Made by a program: the position numbers and the translations under genes
In this document: in pieces, positions 30,707 to 38,385 of the stretch
How positions within the stretch are numbered: position 1 is the stretch's first letter
How the letters are laid out: every line of letters starts with the position of its first letter
Notes under the pieces: generated by a model
Told to the model about the DNA's origin: nothing
Database searches by the model: none
What the model saw: only the letters and a program-made list of their open reading frames with translations
Source: DASUZB01 sp036377075
GTDB taxonomy: Bacteria > Actinomycetota > CALGFH01
Direction of reading: 5' to 3'
Length of the DNA: 47,473 nucleotides
Assembly: GCA_036377075.1 (NCBI GenBank)
Contig: DASUZB010000242.1
Span: 1 to 47,473 of the forward strand

Positions 30707-32095
30707 TCAGCTCGTCCGCTCCAGCGCCGCGAAGTCCGGCGCGGTGGCGGCCATCAGGTCGGCGTAGACGTCGAGCAGGCGCCCGGCGGTGCGGTCCCAG
30801 CTCTGGGCGCCGGCGAAGCGGGCGGCCGCCGCCTGCATCGCGGCCAGCCGGCGCGGGTTGTCGAGCAGGGTGGCGACCGCCGCGGCGTAGGCGGCCGGGT
30901 CGTGGCGGTCGACCAGCAGCCCGGTGGTGCCGTCCCCCACCGCGTGGACCAGCCCGCCGACCCTGGCCGCGATCACCGGCGCACCACAGGCCTGGGCCTC
31001 GAGCGCGACCAGGCCGTAGGACTCCGAGTGCGAGGGGACCAGCACCAGGTCGGCGGCGCGGAACAGGGTGGCCAGCCGCTCGTGGGGCTGCGGCGGCAGG
31101 AACCTGACCCGGTCGCCGACGCCCTCGCCCCAGGCGAGGCGGGCGAGGTGCGGGGCGTCGCGCTCGCCGTCGCCGGAGACGCCGCCGGCGACCAGCAGCT
31201 CGACGTCGAGGTCGGGCCGCTCGCGCGCCAGCACCGCGAGGGCGCGCACGGCCACGTCGGGCGCCTTCAGCGGCTGCAGGCGGCCGGCGAACGCGAGCAC
31301 GTGCCTGGCCCGCACGCCCAGGGCGGCGCGCGCCGCCGCACGGTCGCCCGGCCGGAAGCGGGTCGGGTCGACGCCCGGGGCGACGATGCGCACCTTGCCC
31401 GGCGCGGCGGCGTACAGCTCGACCAGCTCGCGCGCCTCGGTCGGGGTCGGCGCGACCAGGCAGTCGGCCGCGGCCACGACCCGCTCCTCGCCGGCGAGCC
31501 GGGCGGGCGGCTCGGGCCGGTCGCCCTCCGCCAGGGTGGCGTTCTTGACCCGGCCGAGGGTGTGGAAGGAGTGCACCACCGGGGCGTCCCAGCGCTCGCG
31601 GGCGAGCCGCGCCACCCAGCCCGACAGCCAGTAGTGGCTGTGGAGCACGTCGTAGGGGCCGTAGCGCTCGCCGGCGCGCAGCAGCGAGCAGAGGAAGGCG
31701 CAGAGGAACCGGGGCAGGACCTGCTTGGGCACGGGCTCGAGCGGGCCGGCCGGGAGGTGCAGCAGCCGCACCCCCGGCTCGAGCTCGACCACCGGCGGGT
31801 CGTCCGGCGAATTCGCGCGGGTGTAGAGGTCCGAGGCGACGCCCTGCCGGGCCAGCTCGCGGGCGACGGCGCGGACGTAGACGTTCATGCCGCCCGAGTC
31901 GCCGACGCCGGGTGGCGCCAGGGGTGAGGAGTGGACCGAGAGCACCGCGACCCGGTGGACACCAGGGTCGCCATAGACTGACGCCTGGCCGTTGCTCCCC
32001 GGCAATCCGACCTCCCGTGGCTCGCCGTCCCGCCTCGCGGACCGGTCCCGAGGCGCCCGCGGCGGCCGCAGCTCGCCATCCACCGGGGACGTCAT
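30707..32095 (-). CDS. mshA: D-inositol-3-phosphate glycosyltransferase MshA
   Basis: A 462-residue GT4 retaining glycosyltransferase, first enzyme of mycothiol synthesis, joining GlcNAc to inositol phosphate. The N-terminal Rossmann domain has VAVLSVHSSPLAPPGVGDSG (acceptor/donor loop), GGMNVYVRAVAREL and VLHSHYWLSGWVA; the C-terminal domain has APGVDPTRF, VLAFAGRLQPLKAPD, and the catalytic E-x7-E SESYGLVALEAQACG. A variable Pro/Arg-rich leader of about 45 residues precedes the fold. The ATG at 32095 is chosen because it is the first in frame near the fold, but its ribosome binding site is weak and a later GTG is possible. The upstream XRE regulator starts at the same strand. Confidence 0.92.
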   Translation of the reverse strand: MTSPVDGELRPPRAPRDRSARRDGEPREVGLPGSNGQASVYGDPGVHRVAVLSVHSSPLAPPGVGDSGGMNVYVRAVARELARQGVASDLYTRANSPDDPPVVELEPGVRLLHLPAGPLEPVPKQVLPRFLCAFLCSLLRAGERYGPYDVLHSHYWLSGWVARLARERWDAPVVHSFHTLGRVKNATLAEGDRPEPPARLAGEERVVAAADCLVAPTPTEARELVELYAAAPGKVRIVAPGVDPTRFRPGDRAAARAALGVRARHVLAFAGRLQPLKAPDVAVRALAVLARERPDLDVELLVAGGVSGDGERDAPHLARLAWGEGVGDRVRFLPPQPHERLATLFRAADLVLVPSHSESYGLVALEAQACGAPVIAARVGGLVHAVGDGTTGLLVDRHDPAAYAAAVATLLDNPRRLAAMQAAAARFAGAQSWDRTAGRLLDVYADLMAATAPDFAALERTS

Positions 32096-32132
32096 GCTAC
32101 AAGAGCGAGGTTCGGCTGCTGGCACCGGCAGC

Positions 32133-32615
32133 TCAGCGGCGCTTCGGCCGCTGTGCGCGGTCCGTCCCCTCCGGCTTGCCAGGCTGGCCCTCCGTGGTAG
32201 TAGGGGCCAGCCAGGCCCCGGCCTCGACCCGGCCGTCGCCGGCCGGGTGCGGCTCGGCACCGGCCCGGAAGGCCGCGTACACGTCGATCAGCACCTGCTT
32301 CTGCCGCTCGCTCAGGTGCGGGTCGCGCTGGATCGCGTCCACCAGGCCGGCCTCCTCGGTCTGCTCGTCGAGGATGCCCGCCTTGACGTAGAGGGTCTCG
32401 GCGCTGATCCGCAGCGCCTTGGCGATGTCCTTGAGGATCTTCGCGGAGGGCTGGCGCAGCCCGCGCTCGATCTGCGACAGGTACGGGTTGGAGACGCCCG
32501 CCAGCTTGGCCAGGTTGCGCACCGACAACTCCGCCTGGCGCCGCTGGTCGCGAATGTAGCGGCCGACGTCGCGGACCTTCCCGGCCGGGTCGAGCTGGTC
32601 GAAGCGGTTCGGCAC
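32133..32615 (-). CDS. XRE-family helix-turn-helix regulator
   Basis: A 160-residue protein with an N-terminal HTH_3 domain (about 15-75): IRDQRRQAELSVRNLAKLAG, VSNPYLSQIERGLRQPSA and LKDIAKALRIS. It is followed by a helical region (ILDEQTEEAGLVDAIQRD; LSERQKQVLIDVYAAF) and a charged disordered tail ending in RPKRR. This layout is common in actinobacteria, including a mycobacterial regulator located some genes before mshA. The GTG at 32615 is preferred; an earlier ATG gives residues without matches. mshA follows after a 37-nt gap. It may control that gene, but there is no direct sign. Confidence 0.88.
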   Translation of the reverse strand: MPNRFDQLDPAGKVRDVGRYIRDQRRQAELSVRNLAKLAGVSNPYLSQIERGLRQPSAKILKDIAKALRISAETLYVKAGILDEQTEEAGLVDAIQRDPHLSERQKQVLIDVYAAFRAGAEPHPAGDGRVEAGAWLAPTTTEGQPGKPEGTDRAQRPKRR

Positions 32616-32768
32616 GGTGACGCCACACCCTTGGTCGCAATCGAGTCCCTGTCCGAGGCAACGGTAGGCAAACGTGGAGGGCCGCGGCAAGCCACCGCGC
32701 CGCGCCTCCAGGAATGATGCTTTCGATGCTCAACTATGGAGCAGGCGGAACAATTCCCGCTGGGCGGC

Positions 32769-33746
32769 TCAGCCTTGGGCCAGCACCACCTTGGCCGGCC
32801 GCACCGCGCCGACCGGCCTGCCGCCGCCGCGCACCTCGCCGACGGCGGCGAGGAGCACCGCCTCGAGCTCGCGCTCGCCGAGCCAGCCGAGCGCCTGCAT
32901 GACGGCGAGCAGGGCGGCGCCGCGGGCACGGGGCGAACCGTCGAGCACCTTGAGCGCGAGCCCGTGGTTGCGCTCCAGGTCGACGGCGCCGTAGACGGCC
33001 TCGGCGCCGACCTTGGACAGCACCCGCCCGCCGGTGGCCTGCAGCATCACGGTATCGAGCTGGCCGGTCCCGCAGATCATCTGCGGGTGGCCGCGCACGG
33101 CCGCGACCAGCGCGGCCGGGCCGTCCTCGCCGCGGGCGGCGAGCGCCCCCAGGCGCGCGTAGGCGAGCGCCAGGCCGCGCAGCGGCACGGCGTGCACCGG
33201 CACGCCGCAACCGTCGACGCCGACGTGCTCGACCGGCGCGCCCGCGAACTCGGTGAGGGTCTCGGCGACCAGCGCCTGCAGCGGGTGCTCCGGCGCGGTG
33301 TAGCGGCCGGGCTCCCAGCCCCGCAGCACCGACCCGGCCAGCATGTAGGCGTGCTTGCCCGAGCAGTTGTGGTAGACGGACGCCGGCTCGCTCACCCTGG
33401 TGCGTGCCTCGCGGCTGCCCGGCAGGCTCGGCGGGCAGCGCAGCGCGCCCTCGTCCAGGTCGGCGGCGGCCAGCACGGTGCGCACCGAGGCGACGTGCTC
33501 GGCCTCCCCCTGGTGGGAGCCGCACGCCCCGGCCAGGGCCACCTCGTCGAGGCCGAGCCCGGCCTCCACGCCGAGCCCGCGCACCGCCAGCGCCTGGAAC
33601 GGCTTGGCGCTGGAGCGCAGGTAGACGGGCTCGTCCGGGTCGCCCACCGCAGCCAGCGGGGTGCCGTCCGCGTCCAGGGCGACCGCCACCCCGAAGTGGC
33701 GGCTCTCCACGAACCCGGAACGCTCGACCTCGACGAGGACCTGCAT
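32769..33746 (-). CDS. Asparaginase II-family (AnsA/ReAV type)
   Basis: A 325-residue enzyme of the PF06089 family related to Rhizobium etli inducible asparaginase, unrelated to classical bacterial asparaginases. Conserved catalytic elements: YLRSSAKPFQAL (Ser-x-x-Lys type), ACGSHQGE, YHNCSGKHAYML (Cys and Lys), VDGCGVPVHAVPL (Asp and Cys) and MICGTGQLDT. These Cys/Lys residues match the ones reported for the active site of that family. It should convert L-asparagine to aspartate and ammonia in the cytosol. The ATG at 33746 has AAAGG 9 nt upstream and is preceded by a box shared with the ABC gene at 26765. Confidence 0.9.
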   Translation of the reverse strand: MQVLVEVERSGFVESRHFGVAVALDADGTPLAAVGDPDEPVYLRSSAKPFQALAVRGLGVEAGLGLDEVALAGACGSHQGEAEHVASVRTVLAAADLDEGALRCPPSLPGSREARTRVSEPASVYHNCSGKHAYMLAGSVLRGWEPGRYTAPEHPLQALVAETLTEFAGAPVEHVGVDGCGVPVHAVPLRGLALAYARLGALAARGEDGPAALVAAVRGHPQMICGTGQLDTVMLQATGGRVLSKVGAEAVYGAVDLERNHGLALKVLDGSPRARGAALLAVMQALGWLGERELEAVLLAAVGEVRGGGRPVGAVRPAKVVLAQG

Positions 33747-33762
33747 CTACACGGCCTTTCTC

Positions 33763-33783
33763 TATTCAAACGGTCGGTGGGCC
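33763..33783 (-). promoter_or_regulatory. Leader box upstream of asparaginase
   Basis: Minus-strand CCCACCGACCGTTTGAATA matches the box at 26726-26746 at 19 of 21 positions. Here GGTGGGC lies before the box (with AGGGAGG), so a tight hairpin GGTGGGC-TACG-GCCCACC can form. Confidence 0.4.
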
Positions 33784-33910
33784 GTAGCCCACCTCCCTGA
33801 ACCAATGCCTTGCGGCTGAACCCAAGCCGGCCAAAGCCGGCGCGCGGCGGCTTCCGAGCGTAGGGTGCCCCGCGCCGGGGCGGCAAACCAGGCTCGCTAG
33901 TGGTCCGTCG

Positions 33911-34024
33911 CTGGCCGTGCCCGTCGTCGCGGTGGGCCCGGTAGAAGGGGGCGAGGTCGAGCTGGTCAACCACATCGAGGATGAACCAGGCGAGATGGCC
34001 GGCGGGGAACCAGTCGCGCAGGTC
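33911..34024 (-). pseudogene. Transposase N-terminal remnant (IS1182-like)
   Basis: A 38-codon stretch in one frame reads DLRDWFPAGHLAWFILDV followed by VDQLDLAPFYRAHRDDGHG, which matches the N-terminal text of IS1182-type DDE transposases (LRDWLPxxHLAWFVLDxVxQLDLxxFY). Both sides lose the match at once: the open frame continues without family similarity to the left and runs out to the right. No inverted repeats or second fragment are visible nearby. It is a decayed scrap of an insertion sequence. Confidence 0.75.
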
Positions 34025-34059
34025 GGCAACAGCGCGCCTCTACGGCTGCGCCGCTGACG

Positions 34060-34875
34060 CTACGCGAATGGGGCCATTCCCTTGCCGGTGTCGACTGGTC
34101 GCTCGACCCGCAGCTGCCATCCCAGCCAGGTCAGACCGATCCCGAAGCTGGCGACCCCGATGAGGGCATACGGCCAGACCATGACATTGGCGTCCTCGCC
34201 GCCCAGGTGCTGGCCAAGCGCCAGCCCGGCTGTCCCCAGCAGCCCGCTCCCGAGCAGCGCAGCGGCGACGCGGGACAGCAGGCGGGCCCGGACGATGCCC
34301 ATGGCGAACAGGGCGCAGCCGACGCTGATCGGGGCGAGCCAGAGCAGAAGTGCCCACGAGAACTGGGCCAGCACGACGAGGGTGCCGAGACCGACCAGGA
34401 CGAGCCCGGCCAGCCCGAACGTGCCGACCGCGCCGCCGTGCCGTGCCCAGAGCCCGAGCAATGCGACCACGAGCAGCGCCAGCGCGAGCAGGGTGGCCAA
34501 GTTGCCGGCGAGGTACCAGTTGCTGCTCCAGGTCGCGATCGTCCACCGCTCGGCTTCCTCTAGCAGGATGCCGAGCACCAGCAGGAGCGGGCAGGCAATG
34601 GCGGCCAGCCCAGCCCTGCGGGTGAAGGTGGTGGGTACAGCAAGTCCTCGCTTCCTGGCGTCGGCGAACGCACGCGTGACGAGCCTGGGCGACCCGAAGG
34701 CCTTCAGGGTGCGCGCCTCGGCGGCCTGCGCGTCGAGCCCATCATGGCGATGGCCGGCCGCAGCCTCGCGCAAGTGGTCCTCGACCTCGGCAAGGATGTC
34801 CTCGGCGTCGGGTGCCTTGCCGAGGCTGCGCCGCAGCGTGACCAGGTAGCGGTCGATCAGCTGGGGCTCGGCCAT
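34060..34875 (-). CDS. Membrane protein with HAAS-type N-terminal domain
   Basis: A 271-residue protein. Residues 1-75 form a cytosolic helical domain (RYLVTLRRSLGKAPDAEDILAEVEDHLREA, here noted by ILAEVEDHLREA and TLKAFGSPRLVTRAFAD), the HAAS/permease-prefix signature seen in proteins paired with PadR regulators. Six or so hydrophobic helices follow (about 88-245). The start overlaps the PadR gene by 19 nt. PadR-HAAS pairs often control membrane or signalling genes; the role of this protein is unknown. It ends the three-gene unit 35815-34060. Confidence 0.82.
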   Translation of the reverse strand: MAEPQLIDRYLVTLRRSLGKAPDAEDILAEVEDHLREAAAGHRHDGLDAQAAEARTLKAFGSPRLVTRAFADARKRGLAVPTTFTRRAGLAAIACPLLLVLGILLEEAERWTIATWSSNWYLAGNLATLLALALLVVALLGLWARHGGAVGTFGLAGLVLVGLGTLVVLAQFSWALLLWLAPISVGCALFAMGIVRARLLSRVAAALLGSGLLGTAGLALGQHLGGEDANVMVWPYALIGVASFGIGLTWLGWQLRVERPVDTGKGMAPFA

Positions 34876-35195
34876 GGCACCCCCTTCAGGATGCTCTGCA
34901 CCGCCCCGGAGAACCCCTGCCAGGTGCGCTGCTGGTCAACCAGGGCCTTGCGCCCGTTGGAAGTCAACTGGTAGACGCGGCGTCGGCGACCGCCAACGGT
35001 GGTCCAGTCGCTGGTCAGCAGCCCGGCGCGTAGCAATCGATGCAGCGCCGGGTAGACGGTGCCGTCCGGCAGGTCGAGCATCTGGTTGCTGCGCTGGTGG
35101 AGTTCGGCGATGACGGCGTAGCCGTGCTTGGGTCCGTCGGCCAACACGGCAAGAAGCAGCATATCCAGGTGGCCCTTCAGCAGTTCCGCGCGCAT
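34857..35195 (-). CDS. PadR-family transcriptional regulator
   Basis: A 112-residue winged-helix regulator: LLKGHLDMLLLAVLADGPKHGYAVIAEL is the opening (here read at residues 5-32), followed by DLPDGTVYPALHRLLRAGLL and GRRRRVYQLTSNGRKALVDQ, the PadR wing. The ATG at 35195 begins 2 nt after the stop of the upstream membrane gene. The downstream HAAS membrane gene overlaps by 19 nt. It likely represses this operon in response to an unknown ligand. Confidence 0.93.
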   Translation of the reverse strand: MRAELLKGHLDMLLLAVLADGPKHGYAVIAELHQRSNQMLDLPDGTVYPALHRLLRAGLLTSDWTTVGGRRRRVYQLTSNGRKALVDQQRTWQGFSGAVQSILKGVPWPSPS

Positions 35196-35197
35196 GG

Positions 35198-35815
35198 CTA
35201 GGGACGTCCCGTTGCCTGGACGCTGCCGCCAGGCGGGCCCGGGACAGGGTCGGAGCCGACAGCCAGGGCAGCCGGGCGCAGGACGCAGGCGAGCAGGAAC
35301 ACCACGCCGCAGCCGGGCAGGATCCACGGCGGCGGGATAAACGACAGGACAACGCCGGCCACGGCTGCGCCCGGTCCTACCCGCCTGGTGAGGCCAAGGA
35401 CGACCGCGAACGCGATCCCCCCCAGCACCACCAGCAGGTCACCCTGGCCGGCCAGGGCATGGCCCGCGTCGAAGCCGGCCAACGAGCTGCCGATTCGAGC
35501 GACCTCCTCGTCGCCGTACGGCGTGCGCCAGATCGAGGTGGCGACCCGCAGGTTACCCACCACCTCGAGAACAAAGCCCGCCGCTATCGCGGCCAACGGC
35601 AACAGCAACAGGGGGCTCAGCCGTCGGCGGGCCAGCACACCTCCGACGAGCAGCGCCACCAGCTGACCGGCGGCGATCAGCCCGCTTCCCACGTGACCAC
35701 TCCAGTGACCACTGGGCTCGTGCGGTACCAGCAACCCGGCCAGCCCAGCGACGACCAATCCCACCGCTAACAGGCCAAAGGGCCACCAGCCGCGCCACCC
35801 GCGCACGCGATCCAT
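35198..35815 (-). CDS. Hypothetical membrane protein
   Basis: A 205-residue protein with about six hydrophobic helices (near residues 10-30, 43-61, 67-87, 125-145, 149-165, 166-185) and no family I recognise. A short loop with ATSIWRTPYGDEEVARIGSSL lies between helices 3 and 4. The ATG at 35815 follows GAGGAG at 5 nt. It is first in the unit with PadR and the HAAS protein, so it is probably under PadR control. Function unknown. Confidence 0.72.
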   Translation of the reverse strand: MDRVRGWRGWWPFGLLAVGLVVAGLAGLLVPHEPSGHWSGHVGSGLIAAGQLVALLVGGVLARRRLSPLLLLPLAAIAAGFVLEVVGNLRVATSIWRTPYGDEEVARIGSSLAGFDAGHALAGQGDLLVVLGGIAFAVVLGLTRRVGPGAAVAGVVLSFIPPPWILPGCGVVFLLACVLRPAALAVGSDPVPGPPGGSVQATGRP

Positions 35816-35966
35816 GCGCGCTCCTCTCGCCGCATCCACGACAGGGCCGCCGTCAGGCCCCTGCTCGGCCCTATCACGAGGCGTCATGGGCGAACAGGAT
35901 CGCCCATACGAGCAGGCACAATGGACTGAGTTCGGGCCTGAGCGGGTCAGTCCCTGATGGCTCGTT

Positions 35967-35995
35967 ACGCTATACCTAGCGACACTACCCGTCAA
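35967..35995 (-). promoter_or_regulatory. Possible promoter for the PadR operon
   Basis: On the minus strand TTGACG (35995-35990) and TAGCGT (35972-35967) are separated by 17 nt. It would give a leader of about 145 nt to the membrane gene at 35815. The small inverted repeat CGCTA/TAGCG overlaps the -10. The remaining intergenic sequence 35816-36091 shows nothing else. Confidence 0.4.
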
Positions 35996-36091
35996 GCTGC
36001 GGCTCCGAGCTGCACCAGCCTTCTGCTTTGCCTTGTGCAACAGCTTGTCAACCGTCAAACCACCGCAGCGACGTACCACTCCGGTTGCCTC

Positions 36092-37360
36092 TCAGGTTCG
36101 CTGACGGGCGACGGTCTGGTCGGCCGAACCGGCCGAGGTGTCGAACCGTCGCAGCCACAGCGATACCCGGGTCGGCTGCATCGTCTGATCCACCACGGCC
36201 AGCAGCTCGCCGGTCAGGGTGTCCAGGTCGACCTGCTGGCGCAGCCGGGCGCTGAACGCCTGGATCGTGCGGGCGGCATCGTAGCGGCGCCGGTTGAAGC
36301 GCCGGTCCACCACGGCCTGCACCCGGCGGCGGGCTGGCCGGACCACGGCGGCCACGGCCAGGGTGGCCCCGGCCACGACCAGGCTGGAGTCCTGCCCGAA
36401 CAGCTGGCCCAGCCCCAGGACCAGCCCGGCGTAGCCGCCGCCCAGCAGCAGCGTCAGCAGCCCGTAGGCCACCGTGCGGCTGATGATGCGGTCCAGGTCG
36501 TACAGCCGGTAGCGCAGGATCGCCGCGCCGAGCGCCAGCGGCAGCAGCGTCACACAGCCGCCAGCCACCCAGCTGACCAGGACCGTATTACCCGCCAGGG
36601 CCAGCGCGACGATGATCGCGGCGCCGACCGCCGTCAGGACCGCGGCATAGGTCACCCAGCGCAGCTGCTGGCGTTCGCTGCCGCGGGCGCGGCGAAAGCG
36701 CACCACCAACGACCCGGCCGCCACCAGGACGGCCGGGACGGTGATGGCCAGGGCGACCTGGTTGGCGACCAGCACGACACCCCTGAAGCCGCGGTAGTCG
36801 AACGGGCTGCCTGACACCAGGTCCGTGGCCGATGGGGCGGACGCCACCAGCAGGGTCAGCACCAGGACGGCCGGCGCGGCCGCCGTGATCCAGGCCCACC
36901 AGCGCCAGCGGGGTGAGGGCAGGGATCCGGTGGGCGTCAGCAGCAGCACGAAGCTGATGCAGGTCAGCGCCGTGACAGCGGCGACAGGGAAGTACAGGGC
37001 CGCCAGGCGGGCGCCTGGCAGGGCGCCGGGCCGAGCCAGCAGCCCGTAGTTGGCATACGACGCGGCCACCCCGCTGGCGGTGGCGTCCAGGCTGAAGGCC
37101 AGCAGCAGCCAGCCCACCGGGTGGCGGGGTCGGCGGGTGGCCAGGACCGCCCCGACCGTGCTCGCGCTCACGGCCGCGAGGGAGGGCAGCCAGGCGCCCG
37201 TGGTGAAGTTGACCAGGTCGGGCCGGCCGGCCTGGCGCAACAGGCGGTCCAGCCAGGGGACCAGGCCAATCCCGAACGTGGCCAGCGCCCACAGCGACCA
37301 GGCCAGGTAGCCCGGCCGCCAGCGCGGCCGGGCTACTCGGATCGCGGGGGTTACCGCCAT
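36092..37360 (-). CDS. Kinase-less seven-helix sensor-type membrane protein
   Basis: A 422-residue protein. About eight hydrophobic helices (residues 20-330) include the phrase RYRLYDLDRIISRTVAYGL, a hallmark of a large actinobacterial family whose N-terminal part precedes histidine kinase or adenylate cyclase domains. After the membrane part comes VDRRFNRRRYDAARTIQAF and QQVDLDTLTGELLAVVDQTM, but the protein then ends (MQPTRVSLWLR), with no kinase or ATPase. It may act as a stand-alone receptor or with a partner in trans. The ATG at 37360 follows GGAG at 8 nt. Downstream is the divergent-facing gap; upstream lies HD-GYP on the same strand. Confidence 0.8.
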   Translation of the reverse strand: MAVTPAIRVARPRWRPGYLAWSLWALATFGIGLVPWLDRLLRQAGRPDLVNFTTGAWLPSLAAVSASTVGAVLATRRPRHPVGWLLLAFSLDATASGVAASYANYGLLARPGALPGARLAALYFPVAAVTALTCISFVLLLTPTGSLPSPRWRWWAWITAAAPAVLVLTLLVASAPSATDLVSGSPFDYRGFRGVVLVANQVALAITVPAVLVAAGSLVVRFRRARGSERQQLRWVTYAAVLTAVGAAIIVALALAGNTVLVSWVAGGCVTLLPLALGAAILRYRLYDLDRIISRTVAYGLLTLLLGGGYAGLVLGLGQLFGQDSSLVVAGATLAVAAVVRPARRRVQAVVDRRFNRRRYDAARTIQAFSARLRQQVDLDTLTGELLAVVDQTMQPTRVSLWLRRFDTSAGSADQTVARQRT

Positions 37361-37538
37361 GGTCCGGGCTCCACGAACCTCATCTCCGGCACCGCCGCCT
37401 GTAGAGCGTCGCGGATCAAGGGTGAGTGTGGCTGGCCTCCGTCTCGGCATCGTTACGAGGGGGTACGGCCACCAAGCCCGTGCCTCTTACCTCAGGCCGA
37501 CGCGGCTGGGCGCGTCAATGGACTTCAGGGACGCGACA

Positions 37539-38282
37539 CTAGCCGCTGGCGGCGTGGGCGGGGGAGGCGCGGTGCAGGCTGGCGTGCAGGGCGAGGATCG
37601 GATCGAGCTCGGCCATGAACGCCGCGACCACGGCGGGGTCGAACTGCGTGCCCGCGCCCGCCCGGAGCTCGTCGAGCGCCCGCTCGACCGGCAGCGCCCG
37701 GCGGTAGGAGCGGTCCGAGGTCATCGCGTCGAACGCGTCGCAGACGGCGAAGACGCGCGCGGCCAGCGGGATCTCGGGGCCGCGCAGCCCGTGGGGGTAG
37801 CCGGCGCCGTCCCAGCGCTCGTGGTGGCAGCCGATCACGTCGACGGCCGGGCCGAGGAACCGCATGCCGGCGACGATGCGCACGCCGAGCAGCGGGTGGG
37901 TGTGCATCACCTGCCACTCGCGCGCGTCGAGCGGTCCGGGCTTGTCGAGGATGGCCGCGGGGATGCCGAGCTTGCCGACGTCGTGGAGGAGGAAGCCGTA
38001 GGTGAGGCGGCGGTCGGCGGCGAGCACCGCGTCGACCACGCCGATCAGGGCGTCGGCGTAGCGCTGGGTCCGTTCGAGGTGGGCGCGGGTGGTGGGGTCC
38101 CAGGCCTCGACCGCCGCCACCAGCGTGCGGACACTGGTGAGCTGCGCCTCGCCCAGCTCACCGGTGGCCCGCTCGAGGTCGGCCCGGTTGCGCCGGTCGG
38201 CGCGGTACAGCTGGTTGATCTCGCGCGCGAACACCGCGAGCTGGCGCTCGGCGGCTTCGAGCCTGCTGGCGCTCGACGGCAT
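37539..38282 (-). CDS. HD-GYP domain phosphodiesterase
   Basis: A 247-residue protein. A short helical N-terminus (about 1-45) precedes the HD-GYP domain. Catalytic residues are in FLLHDVGKLGIP (His100-Asp101, then GK) and in CHHERWDGAGYPHG (His153/His154 and the GYP triad), with MHTHP as another metal ligand region. The domain hydrolyses c-di-GMP to GMP or pGpG. No input domain is visible, so activity may be set by expression or a partner. The ATG at 38282 follows GGAG at 7 nt. It is 103 nt after rsiG on the same strand, a telling neighbour since RsiG binds c-di-GMP. Confidence 0.93.
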   Translation of the reverse strand: MPSSASRLEAAERQLAVFAREINQLYRADRRNRADLERATGELGEAQLTSVRTLVAAVEAWDPTTRAHLERTQRYADALIGVVDAVLAADRRLTYGFLLHDVGKLGIPAAILDKPGPLDAREWQVMHTHPLLGVRIVAGMRFLGPAVDVIGCHHERWDGAGYPHGLRGPEIPLAARVFAVCDAFDAMTSDRSYRRALPVERALDELRAGAGTQFDPAVVAAFMAELDPILALHASLHRASPAHAASG

Positions 38283-38385
38283 CGGCGGTCTCCATCCCGA
38301 GCGGCAGGGTCGGGGCGGCGGTTTCGCGCCCGTCTCGCCTGCATCGGCCCGCGGCGCCCAGAACTTGAGCCCGGGTCGCCGGCCG

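Larger units (their letters stand above)
33747..34059. other. Intergenic stretch with a transposase scrap
   Basis: It holds the shared leader box (33763-33783, minus), a palindromic GCCGGCTTTGGCCGGC segment (about 33826-33841), and a transposase remnant (33911-34024). No intact gene is present. Confidence 0.6.
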
